The notes beneath the pieces were generated by a model. The model worked only from the letters and a program-made list of their open reading frames with translations, had not been told where the DNA came from and did no database searches. A program made the translations under genes and the position numbers. A stretch of 64,000 nucleotides of DNA from an uncultured Burkholderiales bacterium. Lineage in GTDB: Bacteria; Pseudomonadota; Gammaproteobacteria; Burkholderiales; Burkholderiaceae_C. Shown here in pieces: positions 25,522 through 33,308 of this stretch. Within the stretch, counting starts at the first letter, position 1. Each line of letters begins with the position of its first letter. The stretch is taken from assembly GCA_943908475.1 (NCBI GenBank), contig CALTTG010000019.1, forward strand, positions 1 to 64,000, given 5' to 3'.

Positions 25522-27054
25522 TCAGGGCTCGTTACCTGGCTTCTTCCGCTTGTTTGCTCGTCCACCGCCGATGATCCCGTCGAGGCCTGATGGATCCAGC
25601 GGTCGAACGGGTCTGGCAGCCTGAATAGAAACTGGCGCCTTGCCGTCAGGTGTTCGGCGCTTTCCACCGCCGGCGCGGCCACCGTACAACGCCTGTGTTT
25701 CCGCGACCGAATGGCCCATTCCAGCGGCGATGTCCTCTGCCGGTCGCCCGTGATCCCGAAGTCGATCAGAAAAAGCATGTCGGAACAAATTGGGCGTGAC
25801 GACAGGAAGACCTGGCAGCACACGGCGACTGACACGCGAGATTGCAGCAGAGTACGCCTCGGTGGTGGGTACGCTGATGATGAAGAACTCGTCTGCCTCA
25901 AGTCGAACTTGCCAGGCAGCTGGGAGAACGGTTCTCGGAAGCACGAGTCGCCGCCAGGGCTGTCCGGAGACATCTCGCACTTTGGCCCCACCGAGCACTA
26001 TGGCAAACGTATCAGGGCCATCGCGTTCAATCACAACGCCCTTGCGTCTCTCTTGTGGATACGGGCCATCCAGTGCATACGGATCGTCTTTGTCATATGG
26101 CGGTCGCTCTGTCAGCTCCTCCGGACGCGGCCCGGCCAGGTCTGACACCAGTGCCGCGTCAAAGTACTTGTTACCTTGCATGGCCGTCAGCATGATCGTC
26201 GCCCAATTCGGCTGCTTGCGCGAAATGACCTTCAGCTCATCTTTTTTGCTTGTGCCGCGTCGGCGCTTTCCAAACTTGCCTGTCCAAAACGGCGAGCTAA
26301 GCGTTGATGCCTGCACATTCGCAAAGATCTTTGTGAGGGAGTTGAGATGAGCCACATGAAGCAGCCACTTCAACTCCGATGCGCCCTCGCGCTGGAGGCG
26401 ATCCTGTTCAGATAGGCCCTTGCGTATGGATGTGAGCAAGCCATGGCAAAACGCAGCGTGGTTCGCGCGAAAAGACGACGGCGCGTCGATGTATTTGTGC
26501 AGACGCATCGTCCAAGCCTCCACGTCGTTGTTGCGTACCTTAACTTCTAAACCGGCAATGAGTCGGAGGTACTTTTTGTCGTAATCGGCCTTTGACGCAG
26601 CAGACAAGGGCTTCCTTGTGTCGTTTGCGGCAAGCATCGCTCTGCATTCGCGGATGATGCTGAAGGCAAGCTCTCGCTGCTTTGCAGTCATGGGCTGCTG
26701 GACGCTCGCCCCCGATAAGCTTGGCTGTGTGTTTTGCTGCCCACCGTAAGCATTCGAGGCGGGCTCGGTGTGATCTTTCTCGTCTTCGGCTTTCATGTCG
26801 ATTCCGTCTTCCATTTCGGTGCCGCTATGCACATCGGTCTTCGTCCGATGTGCGCCGGTTTCGATGTGGCAGCTGTCACGCCAGAGGCCCTCGACCTGCG
26901 TCTCGACCTCTGTCATGCCAACTGCTTTCACATCGCTCCCGGCTGGCCCTCCGCTACGCGTCCCCCCTTCTGTCGAAGGTGGTACGGGCCCCGTTATCGA
27001 ACGGTTCAACGGGGCATTCCGAGGTTGAGTGAACAGCGTTCGATAACGGTCCAT
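25522..27054 (-). CDS. Tyrosine recombinase / integrase-like protein
   Basis: A 510-aa protein. The C-terminal catalytic domain shows Arg310 (in GPRPEEL), Lys358, Arg425 (in NLFRHAF), His448 (in GMGHS) and Tyr457 (in ALYGG), the tyrosine-recombinase set. The first residue of the HxxR box is Asn422 rather than His. The first 100 or so residues are low-complexity and lie over several inverted repeats, so the true start may be internal, for example ATG 26796 (residue 87), which has GGAA 8 bp upstream. It follows the KfrA-like gene by 76 bp in the same direction. It probably moves the island. Confidence 0.75.
   Translation of the reverse strand: MDRYRTLFTQPRNAPLNRSITGPVPPSTEGGTRSGGPAGSDVKAVGMTEVETQVEGLWRDSCHIETGAHRTKTDVHSGTEMEDGIDMKAEDEKDHTEPASNAYGGQQNTQPSLSGASVQQPMTAKQRELAFSIIRECRAMLAANDTRKPLSAASKADYDKKYLRLIAGLEVKVRNNDVEAWTMRLHKYIDAPSSFRANHAAFCHGLLTSIRKGLSEQDRLQREGASELKWLLHVAHLNSLTKIFANVQASTLSSPFWTGKFGKRRRGTSKKDELKVISRKQPNWATIMLTAMQGNKYFDAALVSDLAGPRPEELTERPPYDKDDPYALDGPYPQERRKGVVIERDGPDTFAIVLGGAKVRDVSGQPWRRLVLPRTVLPAAWQVRLEADEFFIISVPTTEAYSAAISRVSRRVLPGLPVVTPNLFRHAFSDRLRDHGRPAEDIAAGMGHSVAETQALYGGRAGGGKRRTPDGKAPVSIQAARPVRPLDPSGLDGIIGGGRANKRKKPGNEP
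26829..26853. repeat. Hairpin-forming inverted repeat
   Basis: Perfect 9-bp arms GCACATCGG and CCGATGTGC with a 7-nt loop, inside the 5' part of the recombinase open frame and just before the alternative internal start. It could be a regulatory hairpin or recombinase-arm site if translation begins downstream. There is no T-tract, so it is not an intrinsic terminator. Confidence 0.4.
26991..27049. repeat. 13-bp inverted repeat at recombinase 5' end
   Basis: CCGTTATCGAACG (26991-27003) and its exact reverse complement (27037-27049) are separated by 33 bp and overlap the most upstream possible start of the recombinase gene. Spaced perfect arms like this fit binding sites for a dimeric regulator or recombinase. 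If the start is internal, they lie in the promoter region. Confidence 0.45.
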
Positions 27055-27130
27055 TTCGGCACCGCACTGGTGTCGGAATCGTCAGTACCTCGCATGCCGA
27101 TGTCACTCATCCACTCTGATTACATTGCAG

Positions 27131-28081
27131 TCAAGCGGGCATGGAGCCGTCATGATCGGATCGCTCTTCGTCAAGGCCTTTCTGAACTCGCCGCAACATT
27201 TCGATATCAATCGTGCGGCTCGTCCTTCCTCGCACGACTTCAGCCTGAGGCGACGACGGGCTTCGGATATCGCCCATGCGCCGCTGAACGCTCAAATCCT
27301 TCTTCGCAACGAACTCAAGGATGGCGTGGAGCTTCTCTGAATGCTCTGTGTGCACCTTGCGCTCGATCTCCCGAGATTCAGCCAGCCGCTCCATCTCCCT
27401 CAGGTACTCATCGGCTTGCTTGTTTGCCGTGTTGACCGCTTCAACACTACGTGCCAATTCGTTGCGGCACGCCGCAAGTTCACGACGCACGTCTCCCAGT
27501 TGCGCTTCAGCCTGTTGCGCTTCCGAGAGGGCCGCCTCGAGCTGAACTCTCATCACTGCTTCTCGTGTAGACGCGGTCTTGACTTCATCGCGAATCGATT
27601 CAATCAGTTCGTTGGCCTTTTGAAGCGCAAGGCTCATCACCGTCACCTCACCGCGCAATGAATCGCGTTCGGTGCGCAACACACATAATTCAGCGTCCTT
27701 TTCCTTGCATGACTTATCTGAGTCGAGGAGCAGCGACAACACCTGGTCGAGCAACTCTCGAATGGCATCGATCTCCTTTTGGCACTCAGCTCGGACGCTG
27801 AGCGTGTGCTCCTGTACGCATTGCTGAAAGAGCTTGCTCAGCGCGATAGGAAGGGGTGAGGTGACATCAATGCGTTCAGGCAGAGCACCAATCTTTTCAA
27901 GCAGCCTCTCGACTGTCTCGGTTGCCCCGCCGATGACTCCCTTGATCCCTGCGGTTGTGATCGCGCGCCCTTCTCGTCTGAAGTCCTCGATCGCCTTTCT
28001 TGCTCGCTCTTCGGTCGCAACCGGATTGCGCCCAACGGAGGATTTCTTCTGTTCAGTACCAAGGCCTTCTGATTTGCTCAC
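27131..28081 (-). CDS. KfrA-like DNA-binding coiled-coil protein
   Basis: A 316-aa protein. Residues about 25-70 match the KfrA N-terminal DNA-binding type (RARKAIEDFRREGRAITTAGIKGVIGG). A long alpha-helical coiled coil occupies about 90-270 and a basic tail follows. I use the GTG at 28081, which has GGGAG 7 bp upstream; the in-frame ATG at 28108 lies inside the operator palindrome. In plasmid RK2, KfrA is a self-repressing protein with a segregation or nucleoid role. Here it precedes the recombinase and presumably regulates its own promoter through the adjacent palindrome. Confidence 0.75.
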   Translation of the reverse strand: MSKSEGLGTEQKKSSVGRNPVATEERARKAIEDFRREGRAITTAGIKGVIGGATETVERLLEKIGALPERIDVTSPLPIALSKLFQQCVQEHTLSVRAECQKEIDAIRELLDQVLSLLLDSDKSCKEKDAELCVLRTERDSLRGEVTVMSLALQKANELIESIRDEVKTASTREAVMRVQLEAALSEAQQAEAQLGDVRRELAACRNELARSVEAVNTANKQADEYLREMERLAESREIERKVHTEHSEKLHAILEFVAKKDLSVQRRMGDIRSPSSPQAEVVRGRTSRTIDIEMLRRVQKGLDEERSDHDGSMPA

Positions 28082-28097
28082 TGTGGACTCCCGCCTG

Positions 28098-28141
28098 AAT
28101 TGATGCATTGATGCAGGGCACCATGCATCAATGCATCAATT
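28098..28141. promoter_or_regulatory. Long palindromic operator upstream of kfrA-like gene
   Basis: Perfect 18-bp arms (28098-28115 and 28124-28141) flank an 8-bp centre. Each arm contains TGATGCA twice in tandem, giving four copies of the heptamer. It begins 17 bp upstream of the proposed GTG start, where a promoter and repressor site would be. KfrA proteins bind palindromes in their own promoter, so autoregulation is the natural reading. Confidence 0.6.
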
Positions 28142-28783
28142 GGCTCGAATGCTGTTGCTCGGATGGTGTGAGGGACTCACCAGGACCGTTCCCGTAGCGA
28201 GTCGCACCTGCAGACATCGCCGAGTCATCAAAGAGAAGCCCCATCACATCGACATGCATCCATGGTACGAAGGGTGCCTTCGTCTTGCGGCGAATTTGGG
28301 GGCTTTCGGGGCAGTCCATTTCAGCCCTCTGAATCGAGGCTGCAATTCATCTGTTGGCGCCCAGGGCGTTGCCCAATCCCTCTTCGCTTTGACCAGGAGC
28401 GAGCCAGATTGACCGAGGTGCACATGGTCAGCACCGGGGTGGGAGCACACCTTGCGAAAGTCGATGGCGCATCTAGGCAGAGCGCCAACCGCCGCCCTCA
28501 ACGGTTCGCAATGAGACATCGACCCGTGGTTGGGCTCACTCATTTGGGCCCGAGTAACCACTCGTGCGTGGATCAGCACCGGAAGGGCGCCTGGGTGGTC
28601 ATGCGCCAACGACTGACATCACCAGGCAAACCGCACTCGCTGGATGCGACGCCGGACCAACATCTGAAAGGCTTTGACGTCCAAAGCCAACACCGCTAAA
28701 GCCGCTTACGGGCGGCTGCCCGACTCGGCTTTTACCTACTTTTTTCCTACCCGCAGAATCAAGGCGGCAACAGGAAAAGAAAA
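28142..28783. other. Gene-free spacer at island edge
   Basis: No convincing gene: the short open frames on both strands lack ribosome-binding sites and recognisable sequence. The right part, 28698-28732, has AAAGCCG and CGGCTTT arms around an inner AGCCGC/GCGGCT hairpin, followed by short T-runs. It may be a terminator or part of an attachment region. The spacer separates the kfrA-like gene from tRNA-Val and is where an att site would be expected. Confidence 0.4.
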
Positions 28784-28814
28784 AAGCCTCGCAAATCAAT
28801 GACTTACGAGGCTT
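28784..28814 (-). terminator. Rho-independent terminator of tRNA-Val
   Basis: An 8-bp perfect stem (AAGCCTCG at 28784-28791, CGAGGCTT at 28807-28814) with a 15-nt loop, followed on the minus strand by a run of T (the A-run at 28777-28785). It starts 5 bp after the encoded CCA of tRNA-Val. Confidence 0.8.
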
Positions 28815-28818
28815 ATTC

Positions 28819-28893
28819 TGGTGGGCGGTGCAGGGTTCGAACCTGCGACCCCTGCCGTGTGAAGGCAGTGCTCTACCGCTGAGCTAACCGCCC
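28819..28893 (-). tRNA. tRNA-Val (anticodon CAC)
   Basis: A complete 75-nt cloverleaf with encoded CCA. The acceptor stem pairs GGGCGGT with ACCGCCC, the T-loop reads GGTTCGAACC, and the anticodon stem CTGCC/GGCAG encloses the loop TTCACAC, so the anticodon is CAC (reads GUG). A TATAGT sequence at 28954-28959 (minus strand), overlapping the dnaQ stop, could be the -10 of its promoter. The 3' end faces the island. Confidence 0.95.
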
Positions 28894-28954
28894 GAAACTG
28901 GTTCGGGTTGCTTGATGGCTGAAGATTTCTTGCAGCGATCAGCGAAGAACTAGA

Positions 28955-29680
28955 CTATAGCACAGTTTCCAGAGACTTCCACAAACTTTTTCCGCCGCTG
29001 GCTTTGTCAAGATCGGCCAGGGCCGCCTCGAAGGCCTGAGCTTCCTCGGGCGTTGGACCCAGCACCGGCAAACTGAACTGGCTGAAATCAATGGCCGCCA
29101 AAGCGATGCCGCCCTGCCCCTCGCCTTCGCCGTCGCTGCCCGCATCGATCAGGAGTGCATCCTGCCCGCGGGTCATGTTGATGTAGACCTCGGCCAGCAG
29201 CTCCGCGTCCATCAAGGCGCCGTGGAGTGTGCGGTGGGTGTTGTCCACCTCCAAGCGACGGCACAGGGCGTCGAGCGAGTTGCTCTTGCCGGGGAACATC
29301 TCGCGGGCCATCACCAGGGTGTCAAGCACACCCTCGACATGGTCGGTGAACACCCCACGCCCCAATCGCTTGAGCTCGGCGTTCAAGAAGCCGACGTCAA
29401 AGCTCGCGTTGTGGATGATGATTTCTGCGCCACGGCAGTAGTCAAGGATCTCGTCGACCAGGGTGGCAAACACCGGCTTGTCCGCCAGGAATTCGTCGGT
29501 CAGCCCGTGGATCTTGACCGCGTCTTCGTGGTTGGGGCGTTCGGGGTTGATGTAGAAGTGCAGGTGCCGCCCGGTCAGGCGACGATTGACCATCTCCACA
29601 CAGCCGATTTCGATGATGCGGTCACCGGAGTCCGGGCTCAGACCGGTGGTTTCGGTGTCGAGGAAGATCTGTCGAGTCAT
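28955..29680 (-). CDS. dnaQ: DNA polymerase III epsilon subunit (proofreading exonuclease)
   Basis: A 241-aa DEDDh 3'-5' exonuclease that proofreads replication. Exo I LDTETTG (7-13), Exo II NASFDVGFL and Exo III HGALMDAE carry the catalytic Asp, Glu and His. A short C-terminal tail serves alpha-subunit binding. Length is normal. It lies 18 bp after fdx in the same direction and may be cotranscribed with the end of the isc operon, or use an internal promoter. Confidence 0.95.
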   Translation of the reverse strand: MTRQIFLDTETTGLSPDSGDRIIEIGCVEMVNRRLTGRHLHFYINPERPNHEDAVKIHGLTDEFLADKPVFATLVDEILDYCRGAEIIIHNASFDVGFLNAELKRLGRGVFTDHVEGVLDTLVMAREMFPGKSNSLDALCRRLEVDNTHRTLHGALMDAELLAEVYINMTRGQDALLIDAGSDGEGEGQGGIALAAIDFSQFSLPVLGPTPEEAQAFEAALADLDKASGGKSLWKSLETVL

Positions 29681-29698
29681 GCGAAATTATCGCCGTGC

Positions 29699-30037
29699 TC
29701 AATGGTTTTCGCGGGCGTGGTTGATCGTGTACTTCGGGATCTCGACCACCAAGTCGGCCTGCGCCACGATGGCCTGGCAGCTCAACCGGGAGTCGGCCTC
29801 CAGGCCCCAGGCACGGTCCAGCAGGTCTTCCTCGGTGTCTTCGATCTCATTGAGGCTGCGGAAACCCTGGCGCACGATCACGTGGCAGGTGGTGCACGCC
29901 GCGCTCATGTCGCAGGCGTGCTCGATCTCGATGTCGTTTTCCAGAAGGGCTTCGCAAATGGTGGTGCCGGGCGCCACCTGAAGTTCGGCGCCTTGTGGGC
30001 ACAACGAAGCGTGGGGCAGGATCTTGATGATGGGCAT
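29699..30037 (-). CDS. fdx: ISC-type 2Fe-2S ferredoxin
   Basis: A 112-aa adrenodoxin-type ferredoxin donating electrons during iron-sulfur cluster assembly. Cluster ligands are Cys42, Cys48, Cys51 and Cys87 (CX5CX2C...C). The start and length fit the family. It is the last isc gene, 12 bp after hscA. Confidence 0.95.
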   Translation of the reverse strand: MPIIKILPHASLCPQGAELQVAPGTTICEALLENDIEIEHACDMSAACTTCHVIVRQGFRSLNEIEDTEEDLLDRAWGLEADSRLSCQAIVAQADLVVEIPKYTINHARENH

Positions 30038-30049
30038 GGTGTGAGAGGG

Positions 30050-31918
30050 TCAGATCTGGTCGAGCTGGCGACCCGCCAGGGCCTGGCGGATGCTGCGGTT
30101 CATGCGTTCGGCGGCAAAACCTTCCGTGCCTTGGGCCAGGGCCTTCGTGGCCGCCTCCAAGGCTTCCAGGTCACCCCGATCACAGCGTTGGCCGATTTGC
30201 GCCATCAAGGCGTCGATTTCTGCGCGCTGTTCGGCCGTGAGCAGGTCGCCATCGGCGGCCAGGGCGGTGCGGGTGGCTTCCAGCATGCGTTCGGCGTCCA
30301 CGCGGGCCTCGCGCAGGGCCCGGTCTTTCATGTCAGCGGCGGCCGTGGTGAAACCCTCGCGCAACATGTGGGCGACTTGGTCGTCGCTCAAACCGTAGCT
30401 GGGCTTGACCACCACCGAGGCTTCCACCCCAGAAATCTGCTCTTTGGCGAACACGCTCAACAGGCCATCGGCATCGACCTGGAAGGTCACACGGATGCGT
30501 GCAGCGCCCGCGGCCATGGGCGGGATGCCACGCAACTCGAAGCGGGCCAGCGAGCGGCAATGCTCGACCTGCTCTCGCTCGCCCTGCACCACATGCACGG
30601 CCAGCGCGGTCTGTCCGTCTTTGAAGGTGGTGAAGTCTTGAGCGCGGGCCGACGGGATGGGCGTGTTGCGTGGGATGATGCGCTCCACCAGCCCGCCCAT
30701 GGTCTCCAGACCCAACGACAAGGGCAGCACATCGAGCAGCAGCAACTCGCCTTGCGCATTGTTGCCCGCGAGCTGGTTGGCCTGGATGGCCGCGCCCAAC
30801 GCCACCACCTCGTCGGGATTGAGGTCGGTGAGGGGGGCTTGGCCAAAGTAGGCGCCCACCGCATCACGCACGGCCGGCATGCGTGTCGAGCCGCCCACCA
30901 TGACCACGCCCTTGACCTCGTCGGGCTTGACCTTGGCGTCGCGCAAGACCCGCTTGACGGCTGCCAGAGATTTGTCGATCAGTGGCTTGGCCAACTGCGC
31001 CATGCGGTCGCGCGTGACGGTCACCGACAACATGCCTTGCGAGAGCTTGACGCTCAAGTGCGCATGGCCATCGGTCGAGAGCTTTTCCTTGACCGAGCGA
31101 GCCGTCACCAGCACGGCGCGCTTGTCTTGCGGGGTCACAGCCTGCAGGCCACACTCGGTGAGCGCCGCCTCGGCCAAGGCATGGTCAATGTCGTCGCCAC
31201 CCAAGGCCGAGTCGCCGCCGGTGGCCACCACCTCGAACACACCTCGACTCAGTTGCAGCAAGGAGATGTCGAATGTGCCGCCGCCCAGGTCGTAAATCGC
31301 ATACAGACCTTCGGCACCGTTGTCGAGGCCATACGCGATGGCCGCGGCCGTGGGCTCATTGAGCAGACGCAACACATTCAGTCCAGCCATCTGGGCCGCA
31401 TCTTTCGTGGCCTGGCGCTGTGCATCGTCGAAGTAGGCAGGCACCGTGATGACAGCACCGAACAGGTCATCGTTGAAGGTGTCTTCGGCGCGCTGGCGCA
31501 GGCTGGCGAGGATCTCGGCCGACACCTCCACAGGCGACTTCACCCCGGCCACTGTCTGCACGGCCACCATGCCAGGCTGGTCTTCAAACTGATAGGGCAG
31601 CTTGCCCGCGTCGGGCAAATCGGCCAGCCGACGGCCCATGAATCGCTTGACGGACACGATGGTGTTCACAGGGTCTTCCGCCGCGGCGGCCAGCGCTTCG
31701 TGGCCAATTTGGCGGCGGGTCTGACCCCGATCATCGATCAAGTAGCGAACGGCCGAAGGCAAGATCACGCGACCTTGCTCATCCGGCAAACACTCGGGCG
31801 CACCATGCCGGACCGAGGCCACCAACGAATGGGTGGTGCCCAGGTCGATGCCAACGGCCGTGCGGCGCTGATGGGGGTCGGGGGATTGACCGGGTTCGGA
31901 AATCTGGAGCAGGGCCAT
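30050..31918 (-). CDS. hscA: HscA, Hsp70 chaperone for Fe-S assembly
   Basis: A 622-aa DnaK-like ATPase. The nucleotide-binding domain begins GIDLGTTHS, with phosphate-2 and adenosine motifs such as YDLGGGTFDIS and VVMVGGSTRMP. The substrate-binding beta domain and helical lid follow. With HscB it acts on IscU to transfer clusters. It lies between hscB (16 bp) and fdx (12 bp). Confidence 0.97.
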   Translation of the reverse strand: MALLQISEPGQSPDPHQRRTAVGIDLGTTHSLVASVRHGAPECLPDEQGRVILPSAVRYLIDDRGQTRRQIGHEALAAAAEDPVNTIVSVKRFMGRRLADLPDAGKLPYQFEDQPGMVAVQTVAGVKSPVEVSAEILASLRQRAEDTFNDDLFGAVITVPAYFDDAQRQATKDAAQMAGLNVLRLLNEPTAAAIAYGLDNGAEGLYAIYDLGGGTFDISLLQLSRGVFEVVATGGDSALGGDDIDHALAEAALTECGLQAVTPQDKRAVLVTARSVKEKLSTDGHAHLSVKLSQGMLSVTVTRDRMAQLAKPLIDKSLAAVKRVLRDAKVKPDEVKGVVMVGGSTRMPAVRDAVGAYFGQAPLTDLNPDEVVALGAAIQANQLAGNNAQGELLLLDVLPLSLGLETMGGLVERIIPRNTPIPSARAQDFTTFKDGQTALAVHVVQGEREQVEHCRSLARFELRGIPPMAAGAARIRVTFQVDADGLLSVFAKEQISGVEASVVVKPSYGLSDDQVAHMLREGFTTAAADMKDRALREARVDAERMLEATRTALAADGDLLTAEQRAEIDALMAQIGQRCDRGDLEALEAATKALAQGTEGFAAERMNRSIRQALAGRQLDQI

Positions 31919-31934
31919 GGTTCAGGCGGTGCCT

Positions 31935-32459
31935 TCAGGAGGCATCTTCATAGCGTTCAAGGCGGGCATCGATTTCCTCCAGGAGGCGATCGATGAACAT
32001 GAGGGCACGCACTTCCTGTGCGGCCAATGCAGCGTCGGGCTGAACATCGAGCAGGTCCGTCAGGCGCGCGATGCGTGCTCGGCGATCGGTCTGGACATCG
32101 GCCGACAGGGCCTCCACTTCGGGCGCGGTGTCCGCCTCTTCGAGGGCCTCTCGCCACTGCATTTGCTGCATGAGAAAGGCGCCCGGCATGGCCGTGTTGT
32201 TCTCGGCGTTCACGGACACGCCCGCCAACTCGCACAGGTAGGCCGCGCGCTTGAGCGGGTCTTTCAGCCGCTGATGGGCCTCGTTCACCCGCACGGCCCA
32301 TTGCATGGCCACGCGCTGCGCAGCGGCGCCTTCGGCCGCAAAACGGTCGGGGTGCACGCGGGCTTGCAGGGCTTTCCAGGCCGCATCCAGTTGGGGGCGA
32401 TCCAGCTTGAATGCACGCGGCAAACCCAGCAGCGTGAAATCGTCGGCGTCGATGTTCAT
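31935..32459 (-). CDS. hscB: HscB, J-domain co-chaperone
   Basis: A 174-aa co-chaperone. The N-terminal J-domain carries HPD at 36-38, and the C-terminal three-helix domain binds IscU. It stimulates HscA ATPase activity. It sits in the isc operon between iscA (63 bp upstream) and hscA. Confidence 0.96.
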   Translation of the reverse strand: MNIDADDFTLLGLPRAFKLDRPQLDAAWKALQARVHPDRFAAEGAAAQRVAMQWAVRVNEAHQRLKDPLKRAAYLCELAGVSVNAENNTAMPGAFLMQQMQWREALEEADTAPEVEALSADVQTDRRARIARLTDLLDVQPDAALAAQEVRALMFIDRLLEEIDARLERYEDAS

Positions 32460-32522
32460 GGCATTTTGAAGGACAAAGCCCCACCGGGGGGTGAGGCTTC
32501 GTGGGAAGACCGAGGCGGTGCC

Positions 32523-32846
32523 TCAGACTCGGAAGGACTCTCCACAACCACAACGATCTCGTTCGTTGGGGTTGTTGAACTTGAAGCCTTCGTTGAGGCC
32601 TTCACGCACGAAGTCGAGCTCGGTGCCGTCGATGTACGGCAGACTCTTGGGGTCGACCAAGATCTTCACGCCCAACTGCTCAAAGACCACATCTTCAGGG
32701 TTGGCGTCGTCCGCGAACTCGATCTTGTACGCCAAGCCGGAGCAGCCCGTGGTCTTGACCCCCAGACGCACCCCCACCCCCTTGCCGCGACGGGCCAGGT
32801 AGCGGGTGATGTGGCGCGCGGCAGCCTCCGTCAGGCCCACCGACAT
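32523..32846 (-). CDS. iscA: IscA, A-type Fe-S carrier
   Basis: With the ATG at 32846 the product is 107 aa, the normal IscA size. Cluster-binding Cys35, Cys99 and Cys101 (TGCSG and CGCGESF) are present. The frame stays open to 32960 and includes ATG 32864 and ATG 32921, the latter overlapping iscU. None of the starts has a clear ribosome-binding site, so the start rests on family length. Confidence 0.93.
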   Translation of the reverse strand: MSVGLTEAAARHITRYLARRGKGVGVRLGVKTTGCSGLAYKIEFADDANPEDVVFEQLGVKILVDPKSLPYIDGTELDFVREGLNEGFKFNNPNERDRCGCGESFRV

Positions 32847-32910
32847 GTGGTCGTGACCGGCCATTTCGGGCAACGGCCCTGTCTCAGGGCCTGTGGTGCA
32901 GGAGTTGAGC

Positions 32911-33297
32911 TCAGGCTGCATGCTTGGTCTTGTAATCGTTGACGGCGGCTTTGATCGCATCTTCCGCCAGGATGGAGCAGTGGATCTTGACCGGGGGCAA
33001 GGCCAGCTCTTCCGCGATCTGGGTGTTCTTGATGTCCAGGGCTTCGTCCAAGGTCTTGCCGCGCACCCACTCGGTCACCAGCGAGCTCGATGCGATGGCC
33101 GAACCGCAGCCGTAGGTCTTGAAACGAGCATCTTCGATCACGCCCGTTTCCGGGTTCACCTTGATTTGCAGCTTCATCACGTCGCCGCAAGCCGGAGCGC
33201 CGACCATGCCGGTGCCCACGGTGTCGTCGCCCTTTTCGAACGAACCGACGTTGCGGGGGTTTTCGTAGTGGTCAATGACCTTGTCGCTGTATGCCAT
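32911..33297 (-). CDS. iscU: IscU, Fe-S scaffold
   Basis: A 128-aa scaffold protein on which clusters are built from IscS-derived sulfur. Ligands Cys37, Cys64 and Cys107 and Asp39 are present, and the HscA recognition motif LPPVK is at 100-104. It lies 11 bp after iscS. Confidence 0.97.
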   Translation of the reverse strand: MAYSDKVIDHYENPRNVGSFEKGDDTVGTGMVGAPACGDVMKLQIKVNPETGVIEDARFKTYGCGSAIASSSLVTEWVRGKTLDEALDIKNTQIAEELALPPVKIHCSILAEDAIKAAVNDYKTKHAA

Positions 33298-33308
33298 GTT
33301 CTCTTACC

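Larger units (their letters stand above)
1..28818. mobile_element. Defence-type genomic island bordering tRNA-Val
   Basis: This block holds a tyrosine recombinase, a KfrA-like plasmid-type protein, a BREX operon and several unassigned genes, and it stops at the 3' end of a tRNA-Val gene. Everything to the right is core housekeeping sequence. Composition is less uniform than in the core part, with AT-richer patches such as 14,150-15,250 and 22,560-23,090. A recombinase next to the 3' side of a tRNA is the usual layout of an integrated island, but the recombinase lies about 1.8 kb from the tRNA. I found no copy of the tRNA 3' end elsewhere in the window, so the left end must lie outside it and the att sites are not proven. 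Confidence 0.55.

Noticed and set aside
28131..28699. Several short frames beside the tRNA
   Set aside because: No ribosome-binding sites or families, and they overlap each other on both strands; treated as non-coding.
29222..31996. A 924-codon open frame on the plus strand
   Set aside because: It is antisense to dnaQ, fdx and hscA, which are certain; composition is that of a shadow frame.
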